Shown piece after piece: positions 42,872-54,261 of a stretch of 64,000 nt of DNA (position 1 is the first letter of the stretch; each line of letters opens with the position of its first letter). The DNA is from Ryuthela nishihirai (Eukaryota > Arthropoda > Arachnida > Araneae > Heptathelidae), in the NCBI GenBank assembly GCA_038380435.1, contig JAWZYU010000007.1:85636334-85700333 (forward strand). The letters are read 5' to 3'. The notes beneath the pieces are model-generated. The model was given only the letters and a program-made list of their open reading frames with translations, was not told the DNA's origin and searched no databases. A program made the translations under genes and the position numbers.

Positions 42872-45178
42872 TACACATGGGTTTCACCTGATGGGCTGCA
42901 TAGGAATATGATTGATTATATATTAATTAACAGCAAATGGGCTAGTTCTGTTAGAAATACCAGGGCATATAGGGGAGCTGAAATTGGATCTGACCATTAC
43001 CTTGTTAAAAGTGTCTTGCAACTTAAACTTAAAAAGTGTTGTGCTAGGGTTAAAAAATTTGCTTTAAATACTGAAGCTCTGAAAGACCCAGTTATAGCTA
43101 AAGCTTACCATGATAGGTTACTTAGTCATTATGACAGTCATGGTATGCTTACTACTGAAGTTGAGGAAGAATGGGATCATTTTAAACAGGCTTTTTTGGA
43201 CACTAACAGTACTCTTTTAGGAAAAAAGGAACAGAAGAGACAGAATTATCTGAGTGATAAGGCACTTGAGCTTATTTCGGAAAGGAAAAACTACAGGAAT
43301 GTCCTTAATCAATACCCTACTAGTCCTAATAGAAAGCATTACAGAGAGCTTAATAAATGAGCAAAGGATCAGTTAGCTGCTGATAAGAATCTTGGGTTTG
43401 ATGGCTTGGCTGACAAAGCCGAGAAAGCCGTTAGACAGCACAACAGCAGAGAGCTGTACCAGATAGTTAATGTTTTGTTGGTAGAAAACGGACAGGTATA
43501 CAGGGATTGAAGGATAAACAAGGTAAGGTTATAGAAGGTGGGGATTCTGTCATGGCTAGGTGGGATGAGCATTTCAGTGATATTCTAAACAATACGGTTA
43601 GTTCTATTCCCATTGTTTGCAATGATGATAGATGCATTGTTGGCTTTAATGTTGGCCCTATAACACAATCTGAAGTTATTTTGGCTGTTTCTAAACTTAA
43701 ACTTCATAAATCCCCAGGGGTAGATGAAATTACTACAGAAATGCTTAGAGCTGGAAATGTTTCGGTTACCACTTGGATGACTGAAATTTTGAATATCTTT
43801 TATGATAAAGGCATGGTTCCTAAGGATTTTACCAGAGCTATTGTTATCCCTATTTCCAAAAAAGGTGATCGCAGTTCTTGTGATATCTATAGGGGTATTA
43901 GCCTTCTCTCTGTTCTAGGTAAAGTTTTTTCCATGATTGTGCTTAGTAGAATTAAGAATCTGGTTGACAGTCAATTGCGTGATGAGCAATGTGGATTTAA
44001 AAGTGGTAGGGGATGTGTGGATCAGATATTTTCACTTAGGCAGATTCTTGAGAAATGTTTAGAGTTTCAGAAACCTTTGGTTGCTAGCTTTGTTGATTTC
44101 AAAAAGGCTTTCGACTCTGTTGATCGTCATAATTTGTGGTTGATTGTGAAATCATATGGTATACCAGACAAGTTAGTTAACATAATGAAAGCTCTCTATA
44201 ATAACACTGAGTCGTGTGTGAGAGTTGGTAAGGCTTGTAGCAATTGGTTTAGCATTACTTCTGGTGTTCGACAAGGGTGCATTTTGTCTCCTTTTCTCTT
44301 TAGCTTGGTTATTGATTATGTTATGCGAAATTCACTTCAAGGGAAAGTTTTGGCCTTAAATGGGCTGGAGATACGAAAATTTCTGATTTAGATTATGCTG
44401 ATGATTTAGCCCTTTTGGCAAATGATGTTGATGAGATGAACTCTTTCATTCGAGCTGTTGATGAGACTGGTAGTAGGGTAGGTTTGGTTATAAACAGAGA
44501 GAAAACTAAAGTGATGAAAATTGGTCAGGCAGGCTGTGATTCAGTTAATCTGAATGCTTGCAGTGTTGAGCAGGTGTCACAGTTTAATTATCTTGGGAGC
44601 TATGTAACAGATAATGGTGATATGCGGCATGAGATTAACAGACGAATAGGGATTGCTTCCAGGACTTTTAGGAATCTATGGATAGTGTGGAGAAATAGAC
44701 GTATACACCTAAAGACTAAAATTAGGCTGTATAATAGTTTGGTTCTTTCTGGGGTTAGTTATGGTAGTGAAACTTGGACACTTTGTAAACAAGATAACAA
44801 GAAACTAGATGCTTTTGATTCCAGATGCTTACGCAGTATCTTGGGCATTGGGTGATTCAACTTTGTAACTAATGATGAGGTTAGGCAAAGGAGTTTGCAA
44901 CCTCCTTTAAACAGCATATTGTGCAGAGAGAGACTCCGTTGGTTTGGCCATGTTGCCCGTATGAATAATTATAGATTGGCGAATAGGGTTATGAACAGTG
45001 TGCCTAAAGGCCTCAGAAAGAAGGGGAGACCTAGGATGCGGTGGGCAGACAATGTCAAACAAGACCTTGTTAGAATTGGTGTGCAGTGGCCAGATGCAGT
45101 AGATGTAGCTCAGGATAGACTTGCTTGGAGAACTAAATTGCACGGTCTGGTTGAACCTCCATAGCCCATGGCTGCTTG

Positions 45179-45209
<31 letters not shown>

Positions 45210-45210
45210 C

Positions 45211-46850
45211 GTAAATCCTGCACTTCTACAGAAAATTATGCAAACGCAAATGAGTCATTATCCTATTCGAATAAATCATTTAATAATCTGGAAACCTTTA
45301 AGCTCAAAAATGTTACCGAAATCGAAGTTCTTAACCTTATAAATTCACTAAAAAACACTCGCAGTGTCGGACGAGATCAAATCCCTGTCATTGTTCTAAA
45401 AATTCTTTCCCCATTATTTCTGCACCCCTTTGTGATCTATTTAATTGTTCATTTAATTCTAACGAAATCCTAGTTCCATGGAAAGAAGCCATCATCTCAC
45501 CTATACGTAAAATTTCAAATCCTTCTAACCCTCTGGACTATCGACCTATTTCAGTTACATGTGCTTTTAAGCAAATTTTTTGAAAAAGCCGTCGAGAGAC
45601 AATTATCGACTTTTGTTGAAAAATTTTATTTACCTTCGTGTAGACAATTCAGGTTTAGGAAAAATCGGTCAACTGAAACTCTCATGACACTTCTTGTTAA
45701 TCAATGGAAATTGGCTTTAGACAGCAAAGTGAAAACGGTTGTGGGACTGGTTTCCCTTGACATCTAAAAAGCATTTGATTCAGTTGAACACAAACTTATC
45801 TTGCAAAAACTCTGCTATAGTCTTAATCTATCGCCCTCCGCTCTTTCCTATTTTAAAAATTATCTCAACGTCTTTGTTATCCGAACTAAATTAAGCACTA
45901 ACCTCTTAAAATCACTACACCTCTACATCTCTTAAAATCAATGGGGAGTACCTCAAGGAACCATTCTTAGCCCACTTTTCTTCAACCTTTTTGTTAGTTA
46001 TTTTCTACAATCCTCCACCAATTACAATATTTTATGCATGCAGACGATTGTCTTCTTTCTTTTACCTCAAGATCTTTCACTACTCTAAAACAAGAAATAG
46101 AAAATAATATTCATAATGTGCTTCACTGGTATACTAAAAATGGATTCACTGTCAATATCAAGAAAACCAATAATGTTTTTCTTTCAACTTCAAATTCTCC
46201 CCCGCCTGACACAAACAATTAAAATCAATAACATCCATATTACAGTTTCCACTTCCATGAAGTTCTTACGTATTACGATAGATAATAATCTTGACTTTGT
46301 AATTCACATTAATAAAACCGTCGCTTCAGCTTCTAAAAGAACTTATTCATTGAGGTACATTCGAAACTATTTATCCTCCCATGCTCCAATGTTCTACAAA
46401 ATTAACATCCGACCGAAACTCGAATATTGTGCTTCCATTCTTTTCGGTATTAATAAAAAGAACTCTTATAAATTAGAAAAAGGTTCAGAATGAAGCTCTC
46501 AAAATCATCAACAAAATCTATTTCAACAAACGAGAATCTCTAACACTTACTGATATTGGTTCCGACTACCAAATTCCCACTCTTGAATCTAGAAGAAAGC
46601 TGCGGTTTATTACCCTTATTCACGACACTATTTATAACAAGTCTCATCCCCTTCATTCGATTACGACGTCGCCACATCGTTCGCTCTGATAATAAAATGT
46701 TTTCTATTCACAAGATTTTCAAAGCTAAGTATCGTGAAATTTATTTTGCCTTTCAAGCAACTTCAACTTGGAACTCTCTACCGAGCGATATCACTTCTCT
46801 AAATTCCAAATCAAAATTCAAAAACTACATTATTCCATTCCTATTAGAAC
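45211..46850 (+). pseudogene. LINE ORF2, reverse transcriptase part, broken
   Basis: This resumes the outer LINE after the RTE insertion. VNPALLQKI begins at 45212. Then come NSLKNTRSVGRDQIPVIVLK, KFFEKAVERQLSTFVEKFYL, FRFRKNRSTETLMTLLVNQW and VVGLVSLDI*KAFDSVEHKL (stop where family members have Lys or Gln). WGVPQGTILSPLFFNLFV follows. The YADD equivalent is degraded: MHADDCLL is readable at 46034-46057 with HADD for YADD. Downstream FMKFL/SAS-type text and the C-terminal YFAFQATSTWNSLPSDITSL typical of Jockey/CR1-group ORF2 ends. At least four stops or frameshifts. Followed by about 400 bp of 3' untranslated sequence. Confidence 0.82.
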
Positions 46851-47263
46851 ATTGGAACATTGGTTTGACCAACAACATCTCCTCACCCCTATTTCTACTC
46901 CCCATCTTTGCCCTTTGTCTGGATTATCCGCAATCCTTTTTTTCCCTGTTTATTCATTTAATATTACTCTCTGTTGTCTTAAAACTTCCTTTTCTTCCCC
47001 CTAATTTTACTTTTTTTTTTATCATATTTCATATTATATGTTTGTCTTCGTCTGTGCAACTTGTCATTTTGCTTATATGTATCAAATAATTATGCAAATC
47101 CTCTAGATTTGTTTGTATTTTTGTACTATCAACAATATTTCTTTTTAATTTCTGAAATGTACTGGGACATCAAGCCACTTGAACATCTAAAATAACATCC
47201 AAAATTACCTGTACCTTGGCTTTACTGTAACCCCCTGCATGAAATAAATTATTACTATTATTA

Positions 47264-48245
47264 ATTTTTGAGTTTTAATGGTGTTCATAGCTCTTTGCCA
47301 GAGTTGGTGTTATTATCATAACTTCTAAAATACTTTCCGATTAAATTATTTTACAATGGCCCCTAAAAGTAAAAAGAAAAGTGGAAAAGGAATTAAATTG
47401 AAATCGAAATCAGAAATTATCGAAAAGTATGATAAGGATAGCAAAATAAAAGCTTGCGAAAGAATATGGCCTGGACAATTCCATTGTGTCTATCACATTG
47501 CAAAAAGGCTAAACTCAAAAATCTGAGAGTGATAGATGCTTCAAAACAAAAAAAATATTTTATTATTTCTATACATTACCTCTTGGCCGAGAAGTTAGGG
47601 TGTTTGGCTAGTGATCGAAAGAACCTGGGTTCGAGTCCCGAGTAAGACATGGATGTTCGTGTGATCTTTCTGCCTTCCACACAGATCTTTTCTACGGCAT
47701 ATTAAACTGACAGGCTCCTGTCAGAAAAATGTGGCAAACAACTCCTTGAGAAGAAATTTATTTTTTCATTTGTCTCTATATCTTTTTAAGTTTAAAATAA
47801 TTTTATCTATAAAAATCCAAGTTAAAATTTAAAACAGTTTAAGGGTAAAAAATGTCCTATTACGGTACTCCGGAACTGGTGAAGGCTTTAAGGCTGAAAG
47901 ACAACATGTAATTTCTAAACCCGCATAGCGATCGTCATTATTGAGCCGTAACTGTATTAAAAAATTAAGACGTTTTTATCTGCGAAATTTATTCTCGAAA
48001 TAAGATCGCGATCCACCTGTTGAAAACATGTCTAGATTCATCACCACCTAATACACATTTCCGTGCATATTGAGTTGTGAATGCAATTTTATTGAAGCTC
48101 TGTTAGAATCTGAATAAAATCTGAATTCATCTGAAATCTATTTAAAACAAATTTTAAAGTCAAAGCTACGATTTCTCAAAACTTTAATATCTACAAAAAA
48201 GAGGCTTATGTATTTATTTTCCTTGAGTTTCAAACATGGACTATA
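47264..48245. other. intergenic with one SINE-C
   Basis: Short lysine-rich open text at 47356-47460 (MAPKSKKKSGKGIKLKSKSE) begins at an ATG but stops soon, and has no recognisable domain. The remainder is AT-rich apart from the SINE-C listed separately. Confidence 0.35.
47583..47762 (+). repeat. SINE-C, tRNA-derived
   Basis: TTGGCCGAGAAGTTAGGG (A-box region) and GGGTTCGAGTCCCGAG (perfect B box) lie at tRNA-like spacing. The 3' part AACTGACAGGCTCCTGTCAG then AACTCCTTGAGAAG resembles the element at 35055-35180. Confidence 0.6.
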
Positions 48246-49275
48246 GCAGTGGTTCTCAAGCTTTTCGCCACTGTAACCCTGTAGAATTGTAATAAATTTA
48301 TGTGACCCCCCCCTCCCGATTCGAAGATAATATTATGCGACCCTTCCCCCTTGCCAACAATGTATGACCTAAGTAGTTAAATCAAATGATTTCATTACAT
48401 GAAATAAATGAAACATTTTTTTTTTTCATTTAATACAATACATTTGTCACTAAATCCTCTTTTTATACATACATAATCTCACATAATATTGCAAAAGTGT
48501 TTTACTAAAAATACTAGCAAATGTAAAACTACCACGTCTTTGCGATCCATCTGAGGACGACCATAGTCCGCGCGACCATAGTCCTGACCGTATGCAATTG
48601 CCTAAAGAAAAATCTAAAACTACATTATTAATAAGTTTTATTTTCATTATTCACATTTGCTCTTTCCTTACTGAACATCGAGTCACTTTCAATAAGCTCT
48701 ACTCTCTATTAATAAAAGTAATTCGACACTTAAATGTTATGTGAATGAGAAACAGCATTAAAAATTGTATAACTTTAAAAATAAGCTCTTTAACAAAAGA
48801 TATCATTACAAATAAACTGAAGATCTAAACCAAATTGTTTTAAACTTCGATTTAAAACAATATTTTTTGATATTGAAAACTATATATTGAAGCTGGAACA
48901 TTTACCAACAGTCTCGTTCTAACACTTGTTCGAAATTGACCGCAAAGAAATCATTAACAAACTGCTAAAATTTCATTTACTTTATTATAACAGTTATTAT
49001 TTACGTTTTAATTGATTTCTGAAGTAAATTCTTATTACCAGTAAAGTTGATGTTAACTGTTTCACTTTCCATAACTATTGAAATATTAAATGAATAGCAT
49101 TCAAAATCGAGATTTGGATAAATTTAATTGAAATCTTCAATTTATTTCCAATGACATTTTTCCTTTAAAAGCTCATTTTGAAATTAGGCAGATGTTAATG
49201 TGTCTTTTCCATTCAGACGGCAAGAGAGTTTACCAATACAATATATACTCTTATTGGTGGTGCTGTTTCCTCCAG
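48246..49275. other. intergenic; isolated hAT-like end at 48246
   Basis: GCAGTGGTTCTCAAGCTTTT at 48245 is a classic hAT-type end but no matching right end was found. Near 49110 the dispersed GAGATTTGGATAAATTTAAT phrase recurs. Otherwise AT-rich. Confidence 0.35.
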
Positions 49276-49634
49276 GCGGGGGTGGCTCAGTCGGTAGCGC
49301 GCCAGGCTCGTAATCTCCAGTTCCCAGGTTCGAGTCCCAACTGGGACAGCGTTGAGATTTATCTCCGCAAAACTGCCCGCCCTACCCATGGTCAGTAGGG
49401 GTTACCGCAGTCTGTTGGATGGGACGTTAAGCCGTGGCCCGTGTGAAGGAGAGCCATACCCTGTGCACATTAAAGAACACGCTGGATGGCCTTGTGGGAG
49501 GCTATCATCTATCTCTCAATAGCTGCTCCAGTGGGTCCTCTCCCCCAACCTCCTCTGAGCCTTCAGGGTCTTTGTGACCTGGCCATTTAGCCCATTGTGT
49601 CCAAAAAATGCCGCTCAGAGGTAAAACAACCCAA
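49276..49634 (+). mobile_element. SINE-A, near full-length copy
   Basis: The head GGCGGGGGTGGCTCAGTCGG is excellent. The body lacks about 20 bp around the GGGACACCGATGGGCTTGG block. The tail ends AAAACAACCC. Possible weak target duplication: TGCTGTTTCCTCC before, AGCTGTTTTTTCC after. Confidence 0.92.
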
Positions 49635-50904
49635 AAAGCTGTTTTTTCCGATGGAAAACAAAAAGTAAAAATCTCTATCAACTCTTTTGACTTCCTAAAC
49701 TACAATTCAAAATCATAACTTCAAAAGCTCCTTTGAATCCCTCTCATCCAAGTTTTTATCTCCTGTTTTTCAATCAACTCTGCTTCCTACGTAAAAAGAT
49801 GGGTGAAAACAAATTAGACGTTAGAACTCTTTCGCCTACACTTGACCTTTTGTTCAACTTGGCTGGTACCGCGACTCTTCTTGTTATCCACCTGCAAGAA
49901 AGTCATTTTTATGTTTAAAATACTAAACCTTAGTTCTCTCTCAATATTTTAAATGATGTGGTAAGCCTTTATTGGCCCAAGGCAGTTGCGCTGGTAAACT
50001 AAGATCAATTTCAATTCTCATACACTATAAAAGCAAGGAGATGGCTTTTATCTTTTAGGTATTCCGCCCACACTCTCAGCAACGCAGCACTCCCACACTT
50101 ATAAGGCACAGGATGTAGCTACAAGCAAGAATCCATAGAGAAATCCGTCGCCATGATCGATTTCTCAATGGGGAAATGGATTCGCTGAATCGTACAGGTC
50201 GACGACATTACCTATTACACCTACGACATTTTTTAAACACCCAATGAAACGGCTTCCGGTATTTTCTCGCAAAAATGAATGTTAGGTACGGTGATGTGGA
50301 AAGAGGTAGAAAGAAATATTTTCTATTGGAATCCTGAACGAAAATCTCCTTTACTTTTTTCTGTAGATCAGTCGATGACACTTTGAATAGGATTTGCCAA
50401 GGATGAAATGAGAGGAGAGATTGCTCCAGATTCTCAGTAAAGCGAATCAGGCGAAATGGCGCAAAGATCTGGCTTTTTTCGCTTGAAAAACAGGAAAACT
50501 AATATCAGCAACACGTTACAAAATTCGAGTGAAAAAGCAATGAAAGCTTTGCTCTGAAAAATATATTTCTTCATTGTCTTTTACAAGATTCCTCTTTTGG
50601 TCAAAAAATTCAAGTTCCGACTTATTTCCGACGTAATTTAATCACCTTATCTTGTCTTTTAAAGCACTACAATAGTTACTGGTTGATAAGAGATCTTCAT
50701 CTGCATCGGATGACGCACAATGAGAACACTTGATACATCATATTATTGGCAGAATCTCGGTTTGTAACTTAAATATAAATCTCCTGGTTAATTTCAATTT
50801 TTCCTTTAACTGAATATTATTCTTTAATCTACAAGACATTTGATGGTCATTTATCAATAACGATAAAATTTCATCTGAAATATTAAATATACGAAAAAGA
50901 AGCA
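49635..50904. other. intergenic, nothing recognised
   Basis: No repeat or coding signal. The small frame at 49733-49918 is unrecognised. Confidence 0.35.
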
Positions 50905-52140
50905 ACAATGATTATTCCACTTTTCCCGCCAATGCTTAGTTTCATTAGCGATAAATCATTCCAGTTTTATACCTAAACCCTTTTCTCCACTTTTCGTGCC
51001 GAAATTCGATTTTAACGGGGATAAATAGTCGTTTTTTTTTATCTAAAGCTTTTCTCCGATTTTATGCCTAAACTTGATTTATTTTTCATACCAGGTTTTC
51101 ACCTAAACCTTTTTTTCTACTTTTCGTCCCTAAGAATGATTTCAATACGGACAAATCATTACAGTTTTTAACTTTAATCCTTTTCTCCATCTTTCATACC
51201 TAATCTTTGTTTTAAATATCTACAAGTCATTCCTGTTTTTTTTTTACCTTAATCTCTTTACTTCCACTTTTCGTACCTAAGTTTGATTTGAATAAGGATA
51301 AATTATTTCAGTTTCTTATATAAACCCTTTTCTTCACTTTTTCTGCCTAAACTCGATTTTACTATGGATAAAACATTCCAGGTTTTTTTACCTTAAAACT
51401 TTTCTCCATTTTTTCGTGCCTAAACTTGATCTGAATAATAGGCATAAATCTTTCCGGTTTTTATCTAAACCCTTTTCTCCACGTTTTGTGCTAAATTCGA
51501 TTTTAATAGGGATAAATCAGTAAATCTTTTTCATCTTAAAGTTCCCCCCACATTTCGTGCCTAAGTTTGATTTTAATACGGTCAAATCATTCCAGTTTTT
51601 TACCTAAACATTTTCCTCCACTTTTTCATTCATAAACTTCATTTCAATAGGCATAAATCATTCCAGTTTTTTCCTAAACTTCCTTTCTCCACTTTTAGTG
51701 CCAAAATTTGACATCAATATATATAAATCATTCCAATTTTATACCTAAACCCTTTTCTCCACTTTTCGTGCCGAAATTCGATTTTAACAGGAATAAATCA
51801 ATCCTTTTTTATCTAAAAACTTTCCTTCATATTTCGTGCCTAAACTTGATTTCAATAAGGTAAAATCATTGTAGTTGATAACCAAAAACCTTTTTTCCAC
51901 TTTCCGTCCCTAAGCTTGATTTCAATATGGAAAAAATATTCCTGTTGTCTTTTCTAAATTCCTTTTCATTTAACTTCTTATACCTAAACTTCACTTGAAT
52001 AGAGATAATTTTTTCCAGTTTTTACCTAAATCCTTTTTTCCACTTTTCGTGCGTAAGCTTGATTTTAATACGAATAAATCATTCCTGTTTCTTTATCTAA
52101 ATCCCTTTATTGCCACTTTTCGTACCTGAGTAACACCTAT
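50905..52140. repeat. degenerate tandem array, unit about 70 bp, about 17 copies
   Basis: The unit approximates ATAAATCATTCCAGTTTTTA then CCTAAACCCTTTTCTCCACT then TTTCGTGCCTAAACTTGATT then TTAATAGGG. CCACTTTT at 50917 and 50988 gives a 71-bp spacing, and later units vary. Copies differ by 15-30 percent by eye, so this is an old array. Confidence 0.85.
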
Positions 52141-52174
52141 GCACTTAGGAATGAAAACTAGAGAGAAGAGGGTA

Positions 52175-52279
52175 CAGTCGTTCAAAAAAGTATTCGAAAA
52201 AGTATCCGAAATCGTTACCAGATATTTTTTCTGAATTCTGTAATCAACCATAGTGTTCGGATACTTTTTTGAGCGACTG
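52175..52279. mobile_element. MITE, internally deleted relative of the one at 42657
   Basis: The ends CAGTCGTTCAAAAAAGTATT and TACTTTTTTGAGCGACTG are flanked by TA at 52173-52174 and 52280-52281. The right half (TTTTTTCTGAATTCTGTAAT) matches the right half of the larger element; most of the left half is gone. Confidence 0.85.
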
Positions 52280-52357
52280 TACAGGTAATTTTTTCTTTCT
52301 CATCGAAGTCAGGATTGGATTTAGCTGAGCAAACTGTCAATGCAGTAACATTTCGGG

Positions 52358-52425
52358 TTGAACCTGAGAACTGCAGATGACGAATCTGACGCGGTACCGA
52401 CTAGGCCAATTGCCATCCCCCAAAG
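52358..52425 (-). repeat. SINE-A head fragment
   Basis: GAACCTGAGAACTGCAGATG then GGTACCGACTAGGCCAATTG correspond in reverse to the tRNA-like head only. No body is present on either side. Confidence 0.65.
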
Positions 52426-52439
52426 TTGCGAGAGTAAAA

Positions 52440-52530
52440 GGTACACTGAATGTGTGAGAAAATCGTCTGGAATCAAAAGCAGCAAGCTCCCGGTTATCTT
52501 CTTTACAAAGGATCACTAACGAATCAAACG
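52440..52530 (-). repeat. small RTE LINE fragment
   Basis: In reverse it reads ILCKEDNRELAAFDSRRFSH, aligning with LCKQDNKKLDAFDSRCLRS of the RTE at 44780-44830. Only about 30 codons are recognisable. Confidence 0.6.
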
Positions 52531-53295
52531 ACATTTTTAAAAAATGAAAACTGAAATACATTTGATTTTATCTTCAGTCGGATTTACCTACAAAAAAGAG
52601 TTTTTTAAAAGTTGCGCATTTCGCTCTCCAGTGGCGAGACGTGGAATTCCTTTAATAAATTGGTAGAGCTCTTTGAATTCTTGGCCTAGCATTAGACACT
52701 CAATAGAAATATATCAAAAGTATTTATTTCGCAGTTGAAAAAAAATAACGAGAAAACTAGAACTCCTTCTCAGACTTAAAGAATTTAATACTGAAATAAA
52801 GAATATAGTATTAATATTGGAGACGAATAGAGGAATAGATTCCGATTTCAGTCGGCATCCTTCCCCCGGGGTCATCATTAGTATCGAAGTCAAAAGTTAT
52901 TATTATTATTCTATTATTATTTTTGATATCACAGTGAAAATTGCTTCTCGATGTCCTTGCGTGAAGTAAACTATACCTACTCCACTTTTAATGATGCCAT
53001 CATTACGCCACAGCAAAGAATCTTTTATTTTCTCGAATGGCTTATTGTCTGTGCAATGCTGATATGTAAATAAGCGTATTTCAAAAATATGGAACAAGTA
53101 CCTTTTTTTATTTGTTGTTTTCTTTTTGAAATGCATTGACACATACATAATTCAGTTTTAAACTGTTAGCATTTTTATTCCAAAATATTATTTAGAATAG
53201 AAGAGTTGACTTTATAGTGGAATGTGACATTTCACTTCTAATAATTTCCATTACTAAGATTTATTCATGTGTCGTTTTAGACCAGCAGTTCCCAA
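52531..53295. other. AT-rich intergenic DNA
   Basis: Near 52625 the CAGTGGCGAGACGTGGAATTC phrase resembles dispersed-repeat text elsewhere. No gene. CAGCAGTTCCCAACC at 53283 is hAT-end-like. Confidence 0.35.
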
Positions 53296-53860
53296 CCTAT
53301 TTCAGACCAACGCCCTTTCTAACTGCCCCTTTGCTCTTTCTAACTCTACTTTGTTCCTTCTAATTCCCATCTGCTTTTTCTAACTCCTCTTTGTTTTTTC
53401 TTACTCGTCTTTGCTCTTTCTAACTTCCCTTTGCTCTTTCTACTTTCCCTTTGCTCTTCCTAACTCCCTTTGCTCTTTCTAACTCCCATTTCCTTTTTCT
53501 AACTCCCGTTTGTTCTTTCTAACTCCCGTTTGCTCTTCCTAACTCCCCTTTGCTCTTCCTACCCCCTATTTGCGCTTTCTAACTTCCCATTTCCTCTTTC
53601 TAACTCATCTTTGCTGTTTCTAACTTCCTCTTTGCTGTTTCTAACTTCCTCTTTGCTCTTTCTAACTCCTATTTGCTCTTTCTAACTTCCGTTTGCTATT
53701 TATAATTCCCCTTTGCTTTTTATAATTCCCCTTTGCTTTTTCTAACTCCTCTTTCCTCTTTGTAACTTTCCTTTGCTCTTTCTAACTCCCCTTTGCTCAT
53801 TCTAACTCCCCTCTGCTCCTTCTAACTTCCCTTTGCTCCTTCTACTTTTGATCCTTCCCC
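53296..53860. repeat. about 20-bp tandem array, TTTGCTCTTTCTAACTCCCC-like
   Basis: About 27 degenerate units of 19-22 bp, strongly pyrimidine-biased on the plus strand. A polypyrimidine tract of this length could adopt triplex or other non-B forms. That consequence is inference. Confidence 0.88.
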
Positions 53861-54261
53861 TTTCATGAAATTCAGACTATTTTTCCTCCATAAAACTAGT
53901 TGAAATAATATTTATACTCTCTATAAATTGATGAGTATTGATACTGTATTCATGAATTTATAAAACATTTTCTGTCGAAATAAAGTATGCATCAGTACAT
54001 TCTGTAACATTGAAATTGCTCTGCCCAGAAGTAGTCCGTATTTAATGCAAACCGACCGCTGAGCGCAGCACAGTGGGATACGCAAATAATTCCATTGTCA
54101 TATAATTACGAGTAAGGTGGTCGTTATAAGGTAAGACTGTCGCCACCTTGTTTAAATGAACCATAAGTTGTAGCCAGAAGAATTCTGAGCGATACCAGCG
54201 AACGAAGCTTGCAAAATGAATGAAATGGCAAGACAGTGTAGCATCAGCCATATCACCAGTT
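53861..54261. other. intergenic
   Basis: No recognised element. The two small minus-strand frames at 54042-54400 overlap the start of the Tc1-like remnant and are unrecognised. Confidence 0.3.

Larger units (their letters stand above)
41826..45164 (+). pseudogene. RTE endonuclease-reverse transcriptase polyprotein, broken
   Basis: Endonuclease: IGSWNVRTLH and LDILGLQETRW (41965-42080), then after an AT-rich expansion YCCYAPTEDADENEKGRFYE and LVLGDFNAKVGTDSD (42370-42520). HRDIHKY is cut by a MITE and MIDYILINSKW resumes at 42908. Reverse transcriptase: SKLKLHKSPGVDEITTEMLR, PISKKGDRSSCDIYRGISLL, DEQCGFKSGRGCVDQIF, SFVDFKKAFDSVDRHNLW and GVRQGCILSPFLFSLVID. A frameshift near 44350 precedes the catalytic DYADDLALLA at 44390-44420. 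C-terminal region: YGSETWTLCKQDNKKLDAFD then RWFGHVARMN and RKKGRPRMRWADNVKQD, stop at 45164. Defects: stop at 43358, shifts near 43500, 44350 and 44850, and two insertions. Catalytic residues survive. Confidence 0.88.
41292..45210 (+). mobile_element. RTE-type LINE, nearly full length
   Basis: It runs from a 5' untranslated region (GGTAGCTAGGTAGTCACTGG onward, about 530 bp) through one EN-RT reading region to a 3' end GCCCATGGCTGCTTGAGGAT followed by about ten GAT units. GTAAAT occurs at the 5' junction (41286-41291, also 41275-41280) and at 45211-45216, a likely short target-site duplication. A single long ORF and a microsatellite-like 3' end without poly-A fit the RTE clade. It lies inside the ORF2 of the Jockey/CR1-group LINE. 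Confidence 0.88.
35345..47263 (+). mobile_element. Jockey/CR1-group LINE (LINE-1 of the nest), heavily interrupted
   Basis: The pieces in order are: 5' region with a 47-bp direct repeat (GTAGGGGTTAATACAT at 35346 and 35393), ORF1 (36061-36864), ORF2 endonuclease (from 40185), ORF2 reverse transcriptase (45211-46850) and a 3' end closing with AAATAAATTATTACTATTAT near 47263. Two DNA transposons occupy 36906-39961 and an RTE LINE occupies about 41292-45210. Removing them leaves about 5 kb. The left boundary is uncertain. The N-terminal part of the endonuclease was not found, so the LINE itself has an internal deletion. Confidence 0.75.

Noticed and set aside
45121..45342. Plus-strand ORF with a poly-Asp run
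   Set aside because: It reads through the RTE GAT-repeat tail into the outer LINE; not a protein.
46556..47089. 177-codon ORF as a membrane protein
   Set aside because: It is a frame-shifted reading of the outer LINE ORF2 C-terminus and its T-rich 3' untranslated region; the hydrophobic end comes from poly-T-rich codons.
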